A stretch of DNA of 45,796 nucleotides from a virus, in IMG/VR virus record IMGVR_UViG_3300025941_000040, positions 1 to 45,796 of that record. The stretch is one strand, 5' to 3'. Positions 16,636 to 23,540 of the stretch are shown here, piece after piece. The translations under genes and the position numbers were made by a program. The notes beneath the pieces are model-generated. The model was given only the letters and a program-made list of their open reading frames with translations. It ran no database searches and had not been told where the DNA came from. How positions within the stretch are numbered: the first letter of the stretch is position 1; each line of letters begins with the position of its first letter.

Positions 16636-17952
16636 CTATGCAAACGGCGCGTACACCTTTCGGGTGGGCTCGTAGAGCGGCTTATCCTGATTCTTGGGCT
16701 TGGGCTCCTTGATCGCCAGCGCCGCGCCTCGGAACGCATCGGCGGCGTGGGATGCCCAATTGTGCAGGGGATCGCGCTTGGTGACGCCGTGCTCGTTGAG
16801 CGGCCCCCACTGATAATGCCGGAGCGCCTGAATGCCATCGGCGCATTTACGCTCATCGAAGCGGCATTGGGAAAAGAACGTACGGGCGGCATTAATGCCG
16901 TGGATCTTATGGAGCTTCGGGATGACGCGCACTTTTCGGCCTGCGGCACGCATGAGCATCTCGATGGACTTTTCCTTGGTAGCGGCTAGTTTCTGGTGAA
17001 CAATGGCGTCCACAGCGTCATGTGGAACGAAGTCTAGTCCGTAGAGGTACTGTTTGTTCTGGAGGTCGATGAGGTAGTCGGCGATGGTTCTTCCTTCGCC
17101 TTCCAGGTAGTCAATAAAGTTATAAAATCCTCCATATGCCTGCACGAACCAGATAGCCGTTTTATCTCCATATCCGAGATCCCAAGCCGTATCCACGGGT
17201 TTTGATCGATCATAGGGCACCTGACAAATCCTTCCTTCGTCTGTAGCCTGCTGGAGCTCCGCCGCGAAGATCGCGCCCTCTACATTCGATCCAGGCTCGC
17301 CCATCCAGATATGGGCATACTTGGCCGGGTCTGACAAGCGGCAATCCTCCGCGAGCACGCGCATGGTTTCCGGCAACCAGGGATTTTCCAAATAGTTCGT
17401 GTGGATGTGAATCGTATTCGACGGCGGCTTGAGCATGAACATCTTGTACACCGGGTCTGATGTATACTCAGGATTCCAGATAAACCACATCTGGGCCCCC
17501 TCGGTACGCATCACTGTAGGCACGAATACATCAAGCGAATCCTGGCTGACTTTCGCCGCTTCCTCGATGATCGTTCTATTAATTCCTTTTAACGATTTAC
17601 TGTCGCGGACGTTCTCCCGGATGCCGATGAAGATAAATTCAGAGACGGCAATGTCTTTTTCCTTGCGCAAAATGCGCGATTCCTGCACCTCATACGGCCC
17701 GTTCTGCGAAATCGCCATCCCGTGCTCATAAATGCAATCGGCCAGCAGCTTGTGCGAGCTATCCCGAATGGATGCCATCGTTTCCCGCGCGCAGCAGGTG
17801 CGGATAGGCCGCTGGATCGCATCGAGCAGGGCTACCTTATGCGTCTGCTCCGATTTCATCCCGCCACGACCTCCGTAGATATTCGCAAAGCTATGTCTAA
17901 CTTGTAGCAAAGGCAGGAATTTTGGATGAATATCCACGGGGATCTGGGGCAT
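16636..17952 (-). CDS. Terminase large subunit
   Basis: This 438-residue ATPase/nuclease packages DNA into the head. The Walker A is GGRGGMKS at residues 27-34; Walker B is INRTIIEEA at 124-132 with E130-E131; the coupling motif follows near WFIWNPE (156-162). The RNase H-type nuclease has D258 in TAWDLGYGDKT, a second acidic site in FVPHDAVD (D312), and D405 in HAADAFRGA. Length and order fit the Terminase_6 group. ATG 17952 overlaps nothing but lies two bases after the upstream stop. It is placed downstream of the small terminase, as expected. Confidence 0.92.
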   Translation of the reverse strand: MPQIPVDIHPKFLPLLQVRHSFANIYGGRGGMKSEQTHKVALLDAIQRPIRTCCARETMASIRDSSHKLLADCIYEHGMAISQNGPYEVQESRILRKEKDIAVSEFIFIGIRENVRDSKSLKGINRTIIEEAAKVSQDSLDVFVPTVMRTEGAQMWFIWNPEYTSDPVYKMFMLKPPSNTIHIHTNYLENPWLPETMRVLAEDCRLSDPAKYAHIWMGEPGSNVEGAIFAAELQQATDEGRICQVPYDRSKPVDTAWDLGYGDKTAIWFVQAYGGFYNFIDYLEGEGRTIADYLIDLQNKQYLYGLDFVPHDAVDAIVHQKLAATKEKSIEMLMRAAGRKVRVIPKLHKIHGINAARTFFSQCRFDERKCADGIQALRHYQWGPLNEHGVTKRDPLHNWASHAADAFRGAALAIKEPKPKNQDKPLYEPTRKVYAPFA

Positions 17953-17953
17953 G

Positions 17954-18133
17954 CTAATTTCTCGCGCGGCGCTTTTCCGCTAGGCCGTTGGTAGCCATAA
18001 CACCAGTCGGCTCAATGTAATCGTGATAGAAACGCTCCGGGTTGGAATTGAGCAAGCCGAGGTCTACTCCGCCGACGCGAAACTCAAATTCGACCCGATC
18101 TTCCCCAATTTCGATGAATATCTTGATCCGCAT
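17954..18133 (-). CDS. Small hypothetical protein upstream of terminase (59 aa)
   Basis: A 59-residue reading from ATG 18133 begins RIKIFIEIGEDRVEFEFRVG, a likely two-strand start, then continues GLLNSNPERFYHDYIEP and ends AEKRRARN. The stop lies two bases before the terminase start, as in an operon. The nearest ribosome site (AGG) is far, about 16 bases upstream. A same-region plus-strand reading (18023-18208) is likely its shadow. Function unknown. Confidence 0.5.
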   Translation of the reverse strand: MRIKIFIEIGEDRVEFEFRVGGVDLGLLNSNPERFYHDYIEPTGVMATNGLAEKRRARN

Positions 18134-18285
18134 GCTAAAAACTTAGCACCTTTCCCTGAAATCGAAATTTTCTATTGGTATGGCGTGGAAAATCGAGCGC
18201 GAATGTGAGGGGAGTGACCCCCTGCCGCACCCGGGTGGGGTCGGATCGATCTGGGTTTTGGTTTGGCATCGCGTCAATAGCGTTT

Positions 18286-18399
18286 TCAGCCCCTATATGC
18301 CATCCATAGCATGATTGCGATCATCGTAAGGCCCAGCGCGACAGGGATGTACTCTATGCCGCCTAACCATGCGCGCCTACGTGGTGAGTGGAATAGCAT
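18286..18399 (-). CDS. Candidate 37-residue membrane protein
   Basis: From ATG 18399 the reading has a basic N-terminus (HSPRRRAWLGG) and a single membrane span (IPVALGLTMIAIMLWMAY). It has no ribosome site that I can see and is very short. It fits the many small single-span membrane proteins elsewhere in this window, but could be chance. Confidence 0.3.
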   Translation of the reverse strand: MLFHSPRRRAWLGGIEYIPVALGLTMIAIMLWMAYRG

Positions 18400-18428
18400 G
18401 ATGGAATCATACGCCACTTGACGCGCGT

Positions 18429-18447
18429 TGTACACTGGTAGTGCACA
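18429..18447. promoter_or_regulatory. Operator-like inverted repeat
   Basis: The bases TGTACACTGGTAGTGCACA form two 8-bp arms matching at 7 of 8 positions around a 3-base centre. They lie about 55 bases before the rightward gene at 18502, just after a TTGACG (18418-18423). The size and symmetry suit a repressor site, but no matching second copy was found. Confidence 0.35.
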
Positions 18448-18501
18448 CTCATCAGGGGCATGGCTGCGGCCTGCCCCGCCTGAGTGGGCCAGGAGTACTG
18501 A

Positions 18502-18765
18502 GTGCGTAACACAAGACCATTCAAGATCGTACCGAACGACCCTAAGGACGCTGACTGCGTAGGCATCGCAAGCGACCTACTCAACTACGTCTGGGAGAAG
18601 CATGAGGCTGAGATCGTCAAGATCTATATGCGCCATTGGATTGCCAAAACCGATCCAATCGCGGATATACAAGCCCTACTCACCTCGTCGGAAGGTTCAC
18701 CCGTGGACGCCGATGTTACTGATAGGCCGCAAGCGCGCAACGAAGGCCGCGAGCGAAATCCCTAA
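18502..18765 (+). CDS. Hypothetical protein between terminase genes (87 aa)
   Basis: The GTG start at 18502 is preceded by AGGAG at a spacing of seven bases. The 87-residue product (RPFKIVPNDPKDADCVGIAS, then VWEKHEAEIVKIYMRHWIAK) has a helical centre and an acid/basic C-terminal end. I do not recognise the family. It is encoded on the plus strand between the small (18890-19351) and large (16636-17952) terminase genes, so it interrupts the usual pair and looks like an inserted extra gene. Confidence 0.55.
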   Translation: MRNTRPFKIVPNDPKDADCVGIASDLLNYVWEKHEAEIVKIYMRHWIAKTDPIADIQALLTSSEGSPVDADVTDRPQARNEGRERNP

Positions 18766-18779
18766 GGCCGCCGCGAGAG

Positions 18780-18801
18780 CCTTGGGGTGAATGACCCAAG
18801 G
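18780..18801. terminator. Hairpin after rightward gene
   Basis: CCTTGGG (18780-18786) and CCCAAGG (18795-18801) form a perfect 7-bp stem with an 8-base loop, 15 bases after the stop of the 87-residue gene. No T-run follows on the plus strand, so it is at best an atypical terminator. Confidence 0.3.
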
Positions 18802-18889
18802 CGAGCGGGAGAGGCTAAGAGTGCTCCGAAAGGACACGCTCCAGGCGCAAACCTGCTTGGGGGGTAGGGGGGCTATTTCTTCAAGGAAA

Positions 18890-19351
18890 TTACTGTATCT
18901 CATCCTTAGGCACATCCAACACGCGCGGATGTGCTTTCGTATCTATCGCTTGCGGCTGTTTCACCTCTTGCGCGACGTTCACCACCCAGATAGGACGGTT
19001 GCTACCGTCGCTTGAGGTGTGATCGACCTGCTTGAGCTTGGACTCGCAATACTGCATTAATTCTCCGGCAGCCCAGGCGCGTTCTTTGGGCGCTAGGCGC
19101 TCTAAGCCTGATCCCCAGCAGGATTGGCATGTACGCTCTTTAGGGCTAGTATCGCCGTTAGCTGGCTGAAACTGAGTTTTCCCCTTACCCCTGCAAACTC
19201 CGCAAGTAACTTCGTTGTTTACAGTGCTTGCGAGGTACCCGATATAATCGCATCCCATGCGCCTTAAGCGCTCTTTGATGGTAGCCGTTGAGCGATTCGG
19301 CACACCTTTCTTACGGCCCCCTAAGCGCAAACCTTTCGGTTGATGATTCAT
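18890..19351 (-). CDS. Terminase small subunit with DnaJ-type zinc finger
   Basis: The N-terminus (LRLGGRKKGVPNRSTATIKE, residues 8-27) is the basic GGRxKG-xPN start common in phage small-terminase-like proteins. The C-terminal half (APKERAWAAGELMQYCESKL, then IWVVNVAQEV) matches the usual small-terminase ending with E-L-x-x-Y and a short beta tail. Between them lie two DnaJ-type knuckles, CGVCRGKG (50-57) and CQSCWGSG (75-82), which should bind one zinc. The large terminase lies downstream on the same strand. I infer DNA recognition for packaging. No clear ribosome site precedes ATG 19351. Confidence 0.65.
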   Translation of the reverse strand: MNHQPKGLRLGGRKKGVPNRSTATIKERLRRMGCDYIGYLASTVNNEVTCGVCRGKGKTQFQPANGDTSPKERTCQSCWGSGLERLAPKERAWAAGELMQYCESKLKQVDHTSSDGSNRPIWVVNVAQEVKQPQAIDTKAHPRVLDVPKDEIQ

Positions 19352-19455
19352 AGCTACTTGAGGCTACTTTATCAGAAAATCAACATTTGTAGCGTTTTTC
19401 CTTGACTTTCGCCTTCTGTTCAACAAATCTTTGCGGGAATAGCATTATTCTCTTG

Positions 19456-19482
19456 CACTCATCATCATGATGATGTAGAGTG
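19456..19482. promoter_or_regulatory. Palindrome between divergent genes
   Basis: The core CATCATCATGATGATG (19460-19475) is a perfect 16-bp palindrome. It is flanked by CACTC (19456-19460) and its complement GAGTG (19478-19482). It lies six bases before the ATG of a rightward gene (19488) and about 105 bases before the leftward small-terminase start (19351). It may be a regulator site for one or both transcripts. Confidence 0.4.
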
Positions 19483-19487
19483 AGTGT

Positions 19488-19595
19488 ATGAGCAAAACAC
19501 AAAAAGACGCAGCGGGAATGGCGATATTGATTATCTTCGGGGCTTGCGTTCTTGTGGCGCTGGCCACGTTGGCGATGTCGGGAACTTCGATCTAG
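19488..19595 (+). CDS. Small membrane protein (35 aa)
   Basis: The 35-residue product has a short polar start (SKTQKDAAGM) and one membrane span (AILIIFGACVLVALATLA). A weak GAG ribosome-like site precedes ATG 19488. It opens a cluster of six small rightward genes. Unknown function. Confidence 0.5.
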   Translation: MSKTQKDAAGMAILIIFGACVLVALATLAMSGTSI

Positions 19596-19613
19596 CAGCT
19601 TAGGGAGGCACAC

Positions 19614-19856
19614 ATGGCAAACACAATGGCTTACTTCGCAGTTCGGCTCAAGGGCACCGATAGATTCTTGACGATGAGCAAGCTTGAGCCCGGAACATCC
19701 AATCCGGTCACGGGTCCCGAGACTCAGGCATGGATTGCCGACAGTAAAGAGCAGGCATGGGCGCAAGCGCTGCTGCTGGATCGTGAATCTCCCACGCTGA
19801 TCGATGCGAAGTGGGAAGCAGTAGAAGTGCTGCCGAGTCAAGGGAGCGTGATGTAA
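19614..19856 (+). CDS. Hypothetical protein (80 aa)
   Basis: A strong ribosome site (AGGGAGG) precedes ATG 19614. The 80-residue product begins AYFAVRLKGTDRFLTMSKLE and has a helical QAWAQALLLD segment, ending EAVEVLPSQG. It looks like a small folded protein with a beta start (a substrate-binding or DUF-type domain), but I cannot name it. The stop overlaps the next start as TAATG. Confidence 0.65.
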   Translation: MANTMAYFAVRLKGTDRFLTMSKLEPGTSNPVTGPETQAWIADSKEQAWAQALLLDRESPTLIDAKWEAVEVLPSQGSVM

Positions 19857-19990
19857 TGCAGTGCCCCCGCTGCGCCTACTCCTGGGTCCCGCGCGTCGAA
19901 TGCCCGAAGTGCTGTCCAGCTTGCAACTGTAGGCTAGGCAAGCAGTTGCCCAAGAAATACGCCACGAGCGAGAAGGGGAAAAGTGCATGA
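19856..19990 (+). CDS. Zinc-ribbon protein (44 aa)
   Basis: The start ATG 19856 shares TAATG with the previous gene. The product has CPRC, then CPKC, CPAC and a further cysteine (QCPRCAYSW, ECPKCCPACNCR), ample to bind one or two zinc ions. The end overlaps the next start as ATGA. Too small for a catalytic role; likely DNA-, RNA- or protein-binding. Confidence 0.55.
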   Translation: MQCPRCAYSWVPRVECPKCCPACNCRLGKQLPKKYATSEKGKSA

Positions 19991-20193
19991 ATGACTACTG
20001 GCTGTATCTACGCCTACTTACGGAACTTCACGCAGTGCATAGCGACCGCTCAATAGGGGCCACACGCGCCCACCTGCAGGATGTCTTGCAGGAACTCCAT
20101 GGACGCGTATGTAGGGAGCGTGGCGACACCGGAGACGGCCAGGAAATACAAGATCAGGCCGAATATGAAGCCTCGCGGGAGGTTCGCGCATGA
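19987..20193 (+). CDS. Hypothetical protein (68 aa)
   Basis: The start ATG 19987 overlaps the stop before it (ATGA). The 68-residue product is helical (DYWLYLRLLTELHAVHSD, ATRAHLQDVLQELHGRV) with a charged C-terminus. Overlaps on both ends support it. Unknown function. Confidence 0.55.
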   Translation: MNDYWLYLRLLTELHAVHSDRSIGATRAHLQDVLQELHGRVCRERGDTGDGQEIQDQAEYEASREVRA

Positions 20194-20267
20194 CCTTCGC
20201 CGCTTGCTGCCTCATCCTCGCCGCCTTCCTCCTGATCCTGGCTTGCTTCAAACGAGCGTGGCGGTAG
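20190..20267 (+). CDS. Tiny membrane protein (25 aa)
   Basis: A 25-residue reading begins at ATG 20190 overlapping the stop before it (ATGA). It is one hydrophobic span (TFAACCLILAAFLLILACF) with a short basic end (KRAWR). Seen also as small membrane ORFs elsewhere in this window; function unknown. Confidence 0.45.
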   Translation: MTFAACCLILAAFLLILACFKRAWR

Positions 20268-20271
20268 CGCG

Positions 20272-20436
20272 ATGAGCGATCTTGAAGATTTCATCGATGA
20301 TGTTAACTTCTCGCCTTCGGATTGCCCGAATGATGAGACATGCAACGGCTTAATCTGCTTGCGCTTTATGCGCTGTACGCGCCATTGCGAATGCCCTTCC
20401 TGCTGCGAGGATCGGCAGTGGGCCTACAAGCCCTAG
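20272..20436 (+). CDS. Cysteine-rich small protein (54 aa)
   Basis: ATG 20272 follows the tiny membrane gene by four bases. The 54-residue product has an acidic start (DLEDFIDDV) and eight cysteines after residue 18 (CPNDETCNGLICLRFMRC, then HCECPSCCED), suggesting metal binding or disulphides. Last of the rightward cluster, ending before the convergent HNH gene at 20467. Unknown function. Confidence 0.5.
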   Translation: MSDLEDFIDDVNFSPSDCPNDETCNGLICLRFMRCTRHCECPSCCEDRQWAYKP

Positions 20437-20466
20437 AATCGCGCGCTAGGCACCAAAGCGGGCATC

Positions 20467-20976
20467 CTAAACCGGGATACGATTCTTTTTACTCCTGCGA
20501 GTGTTGAGCATCTGCTCTTGGTGAGTGGCCCACTTGCAGTTCCCCGGCCCATAATTGCCTTCGTTGTCGATACGCTCAATCTCATGTTTGGGCGTGGGTC
20601 TGGGGCCAAGTTCATAGAAGAACGTCGGAAACGATGTAACCCATTCGGGATGCATCGTAATGCCACGCCCTCCGTAATGCTTATAGGCGATGTGATTTGC
20701 TTCGAAACAACGCCGCTTCATGCGCTTCCACACGCGATATTCTGGAAGCTTGGACAGACCGTGGGTAGTCGATCTTGAGATTATGGATTCCTTGGTGGCG
20801 CATCCACAGGATTGCGTATGGCCCCTAACTAGATTGGATTCAATGACAATGCGAGTTTCGCCGCAATCGCATAAGCATTTCCACATGTAGTCATACCCGC
20901 GCTTAGGAGCGGGCGCGATAACTGTCAGCCGTCCGTATCTGCGGCCTGCTTGATTAGGAAGTTTGCGAAGGGCCAT
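20467..20976 (-). CDS. HNH-type homing endonuclease with zinc-binding N-terminus
   Basis: This 169-residue protein is a common free-standing phage type. The N-terminus (AGRRYGRLTVIAPAPKRG, then CLCDCGETR and SCGC) is a zinc-binding clasp. The C-terminal half (KHYGGRGITMHPEW, LGPRPTPKHEIERIDNEGNY, GPGNCKWATHQEQ) has the GRGI, RID and NCxWAT features of this nuclease group. I used ATG 20976; longer readings run into the endolysin gene, which it overlaps by 23 bases. It is inserted at the downstream end of the leftward operon next to the endolysin. Confidence 0.82.
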   Translation of the reverse strand: MALRKLPNQAGRRYGRLTVIAPAPKRGYDYMWKCLCDCGETRIVIESNLVRGHTQSCGCATKESIISRSTTHGLSKLPEYRVWKRMKRRCFEANHIAYKHYGGRGITMHPEWVTSFPTFFYELGPRPTPKHEIERIDNEGNYGPGNCKWATHQEQMLNTRRSKKNRIPV

Positions 20977-21379
20977 CGTTTTCGATGTAACACCATAGGG
21001 GTAGATTTGTATTTGGAATACCAGCCCATGCGGCAACATTCTTGATGTAAATTTCAGTTTGATTCTCACTCGGTGGGGCCCAGCTGGAGATAAGCTCTCG
21101 CAAGCTCTCCCCCTTGGCAATATGCAGCGCCACCACGTGAGCCGCGCCTGCGATGCCCTCGGCCCTGCTACGGGGCACCCAGAATCCGCCACTGCTGGAA
21201 TACTTCAGAAACTCGGGGACGATATTGGCCGTATTTGGATCAACCGGGTAGTAACGCCTTCCTTGCAGCCCCTTTGGAAACCATGGCGCATCGCGCAAAT
21301 TCCCAGGATTTGGCATCGTGGACGATTCACCTTCCTGCCGGAATATTGCGTTTGTTATCCGCGAGATAAGATCGCTCAT
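20954..21379 (-). CDS. Endolysin-like lysozyme domain protein
   Basis: This 141-residue protein (ATG 21379, ATGA overlap with the upstream stop) has the features of a phage peptidoglycan hydrolase: ITNAIFRQEG with candidate catalytic E16, PNPGNLR at 23-29, a GFWVPRSRAEGIAGA turn, and LRELISSWAPPSEN (93-106) then YIKNVAAWAGIP. These blocks recur in lysozyme-like or transglycosylase-like phage endolysins. No signal peptide is present, so it would need a holin; holin-like proteins are encoded far away at 30316-31009. No cell-wall-binding module is seen. Confidence 0.72.
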   Translation of the reverse strand: MSDLISRITNAIFRQEGESSTMPNPGNLRDAPWFPKGLQGRRYYPVDPNTANIVPEFLKYSSSGGFWVPRSRAEGIAGAAHVVALHIAKGESLRELISSWAPPSENQTEIYIKNVAAWAGIPNTNLPLWCYIENDGPSQTS

Positions 21380-21765
21380 TGCGCGGGCGGTAAATCCACA
21401 ATCTTCCATGCCGCCTTGAATGCCGCCGCATCCGAATAGGCCGTAACGAAATCCGCGATCACCTTCTCGTACAAGGCTTTATCGTACTGGATCGTCTTTC
21501 CCATTACCGCCAGCGCATCCTGCGCCGTTTGTAGGCCGTTCTCGAAATCCTGAATCACGGCGGATTGCTTCAGCCCACCCGCCTTGGCATCGGTGAACGT
21601 AAGCTCTGCCGATTGAACCGCCGTTTGTGTGCGCGCCAACCACCCGTCGAGCTTGGCCAGGAATGGCGCAACGGCAGGATCAGCCGCGCTGATGATGGGC
21701 ACCGCGATATGCTCGATGCCGATAGCGACTGAACCTATTTTCTTGAGAACGCTGAGGAAGCTCAC
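21376..21765 (-). CDS. Hypothetical helical protein before endolysin
   Basis: A 129-residue product from GTG 21765, overlapping the previous stop as GTGA. It has an N-terminal hydrophobic stretch (GSVAIGIEHIAVPIISAA) that is too irregular for a sure membrane span, then alternate helices (AKLDGWLARTQTAVQSAELT, QTAQDALAVMGKT). The position directly before the endolysin gene suggests a lysis-related or accessory protein. Family not recognised. Confidence 0.6.
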   Translation of the reverse strand: MSFLSVLKKIGSVAIGIEHIAVPIISAADPAVAPFLAKLDGWLARTQTAVQSAELTFTDAKAGGLKQSAVIQDFENGLQTAQDALAVMGKTIQYDKALYEKVIADFVTAYSDAAAFKAAWKIVDLPPAQ

Positions 21766-22058
21766 TTGCCGCCGCTTTCTCTCGGCCAGTCCGGCAGAAC
21801 CGGGTTGACTGCGGCGCGGAACTTCGCAAGGCAGGTTACGCAATTGTCGACAATCTTACGGATTCCATCGACCGTGGGCGAATCCGGAACGAAGGGCGAA
21901 CTGAACGCATCCCATTCCTTAACCTGCTTCGATGCAATCGCTTCAAGCTCTGTCCGCAGTTGATCCGGAGTATAGCCATCATACTGCTGCTGGTTTAGCT
22001 CGCAAGCGCGCGTTGTCTCGGATGCTTCGAGATAAAACCGTCCCAGGACATCTTCCAT
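21762..22058 (-). CDS. Hypothetical protein (98 aa)
   Basis: Start ATG 22058 is preceded by AAAGGAGAATC. The 98-residue product (EDVLGRFYLEASETTRACEL, then VKEWDAFSSPFVPDSP) is helical with two conserved-looking cysteines (NCVTCLAKF). A GTGA overlap with the following gene supports it. No family recognised; it lies in the leftward operon two genes before the endolysin. Confidence 0.6.
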   Translation of the reverse strand: MEDVLGRFYLEASETTRACELNQQQYDGYTPDQLRTELEAIASKQVKEWDAFSSPFVPDSPTVDGIRKIVDNCVTCLAKFRAAVNPVLPDWPRESGGK

Positions 22059-22092
22059 GTTGATTCTCCTTTGTCCTCCACAGTCTAACTGA

Positions 22093-22341
22093 TTAGTCGA
22101 TGAATTTCGCAGGAACTTTTTGCAGAAAGCTCTCCTGCCCCAGCTCTTCGAGCTTCTTGCCGCGCACGGCGCGATGCCGCATGCCTTCGAGCGTTTCCCC
22201 GCCGCCTGCCTCAATCGCGCATTCTTCGCACGCAATCCGGGGATTCTTGATCTCCGCGCCGTTGACATCGTAGCCGCCATTCAACTGAATCACATGGCCC
22301 TTGCTGCAATACTTGGTGGGTACATCGAATCTTTCAGCCAT
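22093..22341 (-). CDS. Zinc-finger protein (82 aa)
   Basis: The start at ATG 22341 overlaps the previous gene's end by 8 bases and follows AAAGGAAA. The 82-residue product has YCSKGHVIQLNG and IACEECAIEAG, i.e. C-x-x-x-H and C-x-x-C pairs likely to bind zinc. The C-terminus is charged and helical (RHRAVRGKKLEELGQES). Likely a nucleic-acid-binding accessory. Confidence 0.6.
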   Translation of the reverse strand: MAERFDVPTKYCSKGHVIQLNGGYDVNGAEIKNPRIACEECAIEAGGGETLEGMRHRAVRGKKLEELGQESFLQKVPAKFID

Positions 22342-22618
22342 TGCCGTATTTCCTTTCATATTCAGCATCTTCCAGCGCATATAGGCGCTTCCTCACGCTC
22401 TCGCATAGGAACAGCTTCATCTCGCTCTCAGGCACCAGCCGGTTCCACGGCTTATCGGCGTAACGCTCGATCTTGCGCTTTGCCACCTTCCGCGCGATTT
22501 GAGCGTTCGTTCGCTTGTGGCGCTCGGAATCCTTGCGCGCCTGCTTCTGCTTCTTTCTGAAGGCGTTATAGCGCATTTGGGCTACCTCCATCACGATTTG
22601 CGCGGCCAGGTAGCTCAT
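22334..22618 (-). CDS. Basic hypothetical protein (94 aa)
   Basis: This 94-residue protein is strongly basic (RKKQKQARKDSERHKRTN, then ARKVAKRKIERYADKPW) with helical character. The start overlaps the previous stop as ATGA. The basic helices suggest DNA or RNA binding; it is translated with the replication-initiator-like protein just upstream. Family not recognised. Confidence 0.6.
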   Translation of the reverse strand: MSYLAAQIVMEVAQMRYNAFRKKQKQARKDSERHKRTNAQIARKVAKRKIERYADKPWNRLVPESEMKLFLCESVRKRLYALEDAEYERKYGNG

Positions 22619-23037
22619 ACGCCTTCCTCCACGCCAGCGAGAACGCCGGGAAGATTACCAGCGGCACAGTCGCAGCAGGCCAAGTCGATCAGCACATCTT
22701 GTCCGATCCATTCCACATTCCCTGAAACAAGCACCACGCCAGTATCGGCGCACTTCTCGCAGGCAATGACGCGCTGTACGGACGCTGTACGGACGCTGGC
22801 TTCATCCTCGAACCTGCGGCCATTCAGCCACGTTGCCGGATGCGGCACCATCGACCGGTCGCGCTTGTAAGTTTTTAGCAATTCAGGCAATTGCGCCCTC
22901 AGCCCCGCCATGATCTGCTCCTGAAGGGCTTCAGTCCAATCCAGCTTGAACCAAGCCTTGAGCGCAGCGCGCTTGGCTACCCTTCGAGGGTAAAGCTGCC
23001 AAAATTCGTCAAACCATTGCGGGTCTATTTGCGGCAT
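22615..23037 (-). CDS. Replication initiator-like protein
   Basis: The 140-residue product has the C-terminal replication/helicase-loading signature of many phages: WFDEFWQLYPRRVAKRAALK, later MVPHPATWLNGRRFEDE. After this lies a zinc knuckle pair (CEKCADTG, then CCDCAAG). A GGAGGAAAGA site lies before ATG 23037. It may recruit the host helicase, which would fit the absence of a phage helicase or polymerase. It is a short version lacking the N-terminal winged-helix domain of phage O proteins. Confidence 0.65.
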   Translation of the reverse strand: MPQIDPQWFDEFWQLYPRRVAKRAALKAWFKLDWTEALQEQIMAGLRAQLPELLKTYKRDRSMVPHPATWLNGRRFEDEASVRTASVQRVIACEKCADTGVVLVSGNVEWIGQDVLIDLACCDCAAGNLPGVLAGVEEGV

Positions 23038-23237
23038 TCTTTCCTCCCAGCACCGAGCGCGGCTACTTCAGTACAAAAAAATCTCTCCATGGGGTCTTGT
23101 AAAAACCCCTGCTGCATTTAGCAGAATACACAAAAGAATCTAAGGTTTGCAGGTTCTGGTCTACGGCTCCCCATATCCGCCGCATCCCTCAGGCTCTTTA
23201 ACCTGCACTTCCAGAGCAGGTGGCCCAGCGCTCCCCG
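23038..23237. other. Intergenic leader with inverted repeats
   Basis: This 200-base stretch before the replication initiator-like gene holds no convincing gene. It contains GGGGT (23091-23095) paired with ACCCC (23105-23109), CTGCT (23109-23113) paired with AGCAG (23120-23124), and TGCAGGTT (23148-23155) paired with AACCTGCA (23200-23207). A T-run on the minus strand lies 3-prime of the first hairpin. It could be an attenuator, promoter region or origin; I cannot decide. Confidence 0.45.
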
Positions 23238-23498
23238 TCAGGGGTTGGGTTTCCTGCTTACCTCAAAACTCAACTCGTCAGCCCTCGATTGGATATCTAC
23301 CGCTGTAATCAGGAAGGGCCAGCCTCGCGGGATCGCTCTAGGCTCCAGGCGAAGTACAGCGGAGTTCTTCTGCGGGTTTGGTTGGATGCCGCTACAGCGG
23401 CGATGAGTAAATATGCGCATGCGCCCCGCGAAGGACCGGGGCAGGTGTTCGCGCACGCTGCCCCAAAAGCTTTGTATGCTACGTCCATAGAATATCAC
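23238..23498 (-). CDS. Uncertain hypothetical protein (86 aa)
   Basis: A GTG reading of 86 residues (IFYGRSIQSFWGSVREHLPR, later GWPFLITAVDIQSRADELSF) with only a weak upstream site. An opposing plus-strand reading covers the same bases. The C-terminal part has alternating hydrophobic residues plausible for a fold. It fills an otherwise empty 300-base gap. Low confidence. Confidence 0.3.
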   Translation of the reverse strand: MIFYGRSIQSFWGSVREHLPRSFAGRMRIFTHRRCSGIQPNPQKNSAVLRLEPRAIPRGWPFLITAVDIQSRADELSFEVSRKPNP

Positions 23499-23540
23499 GC
23501 CTCGGCCTAAAATAATCCATCCATCCGCACTTTTTCTGCA

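Larger units (their letters stand above)
18134..18501. other. Sparse region between terminase side and rightward gene
   Basis: This 370-base stretch holds no large gene on either strand. It contains a hairpin-like stretch near 18208-18223 (AGGGG, loop, CCCCT), one candidate 37-residue membrane ORF on the minus strand, and an operator-like inverted repeat near 18429. It separates the large-terminase block from the rightward gene at 18502. I could not identify a convincing -10 box for it. Confidence 0.5.

Noticed and set aside
18208-18223. AGGGG/CCCCT hairpin as a terminator
   Set aside because: No T-run follows on either strand; kept only as part of the sparse-region note.
19380-19988. Minus-strand 202-residue reading
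   Set aside because: It covers genes at 19488, 19614 and 19856 that have ribosome sites and overlapping stops; its composition (R, S, H-rich) is that of a shadow frame.
23220-23510. Plus-strand 96-residue reading
   Set aside because: Weak composition, no ribosome site, and opposed to a plausible minus-strand reading; neither is strong.
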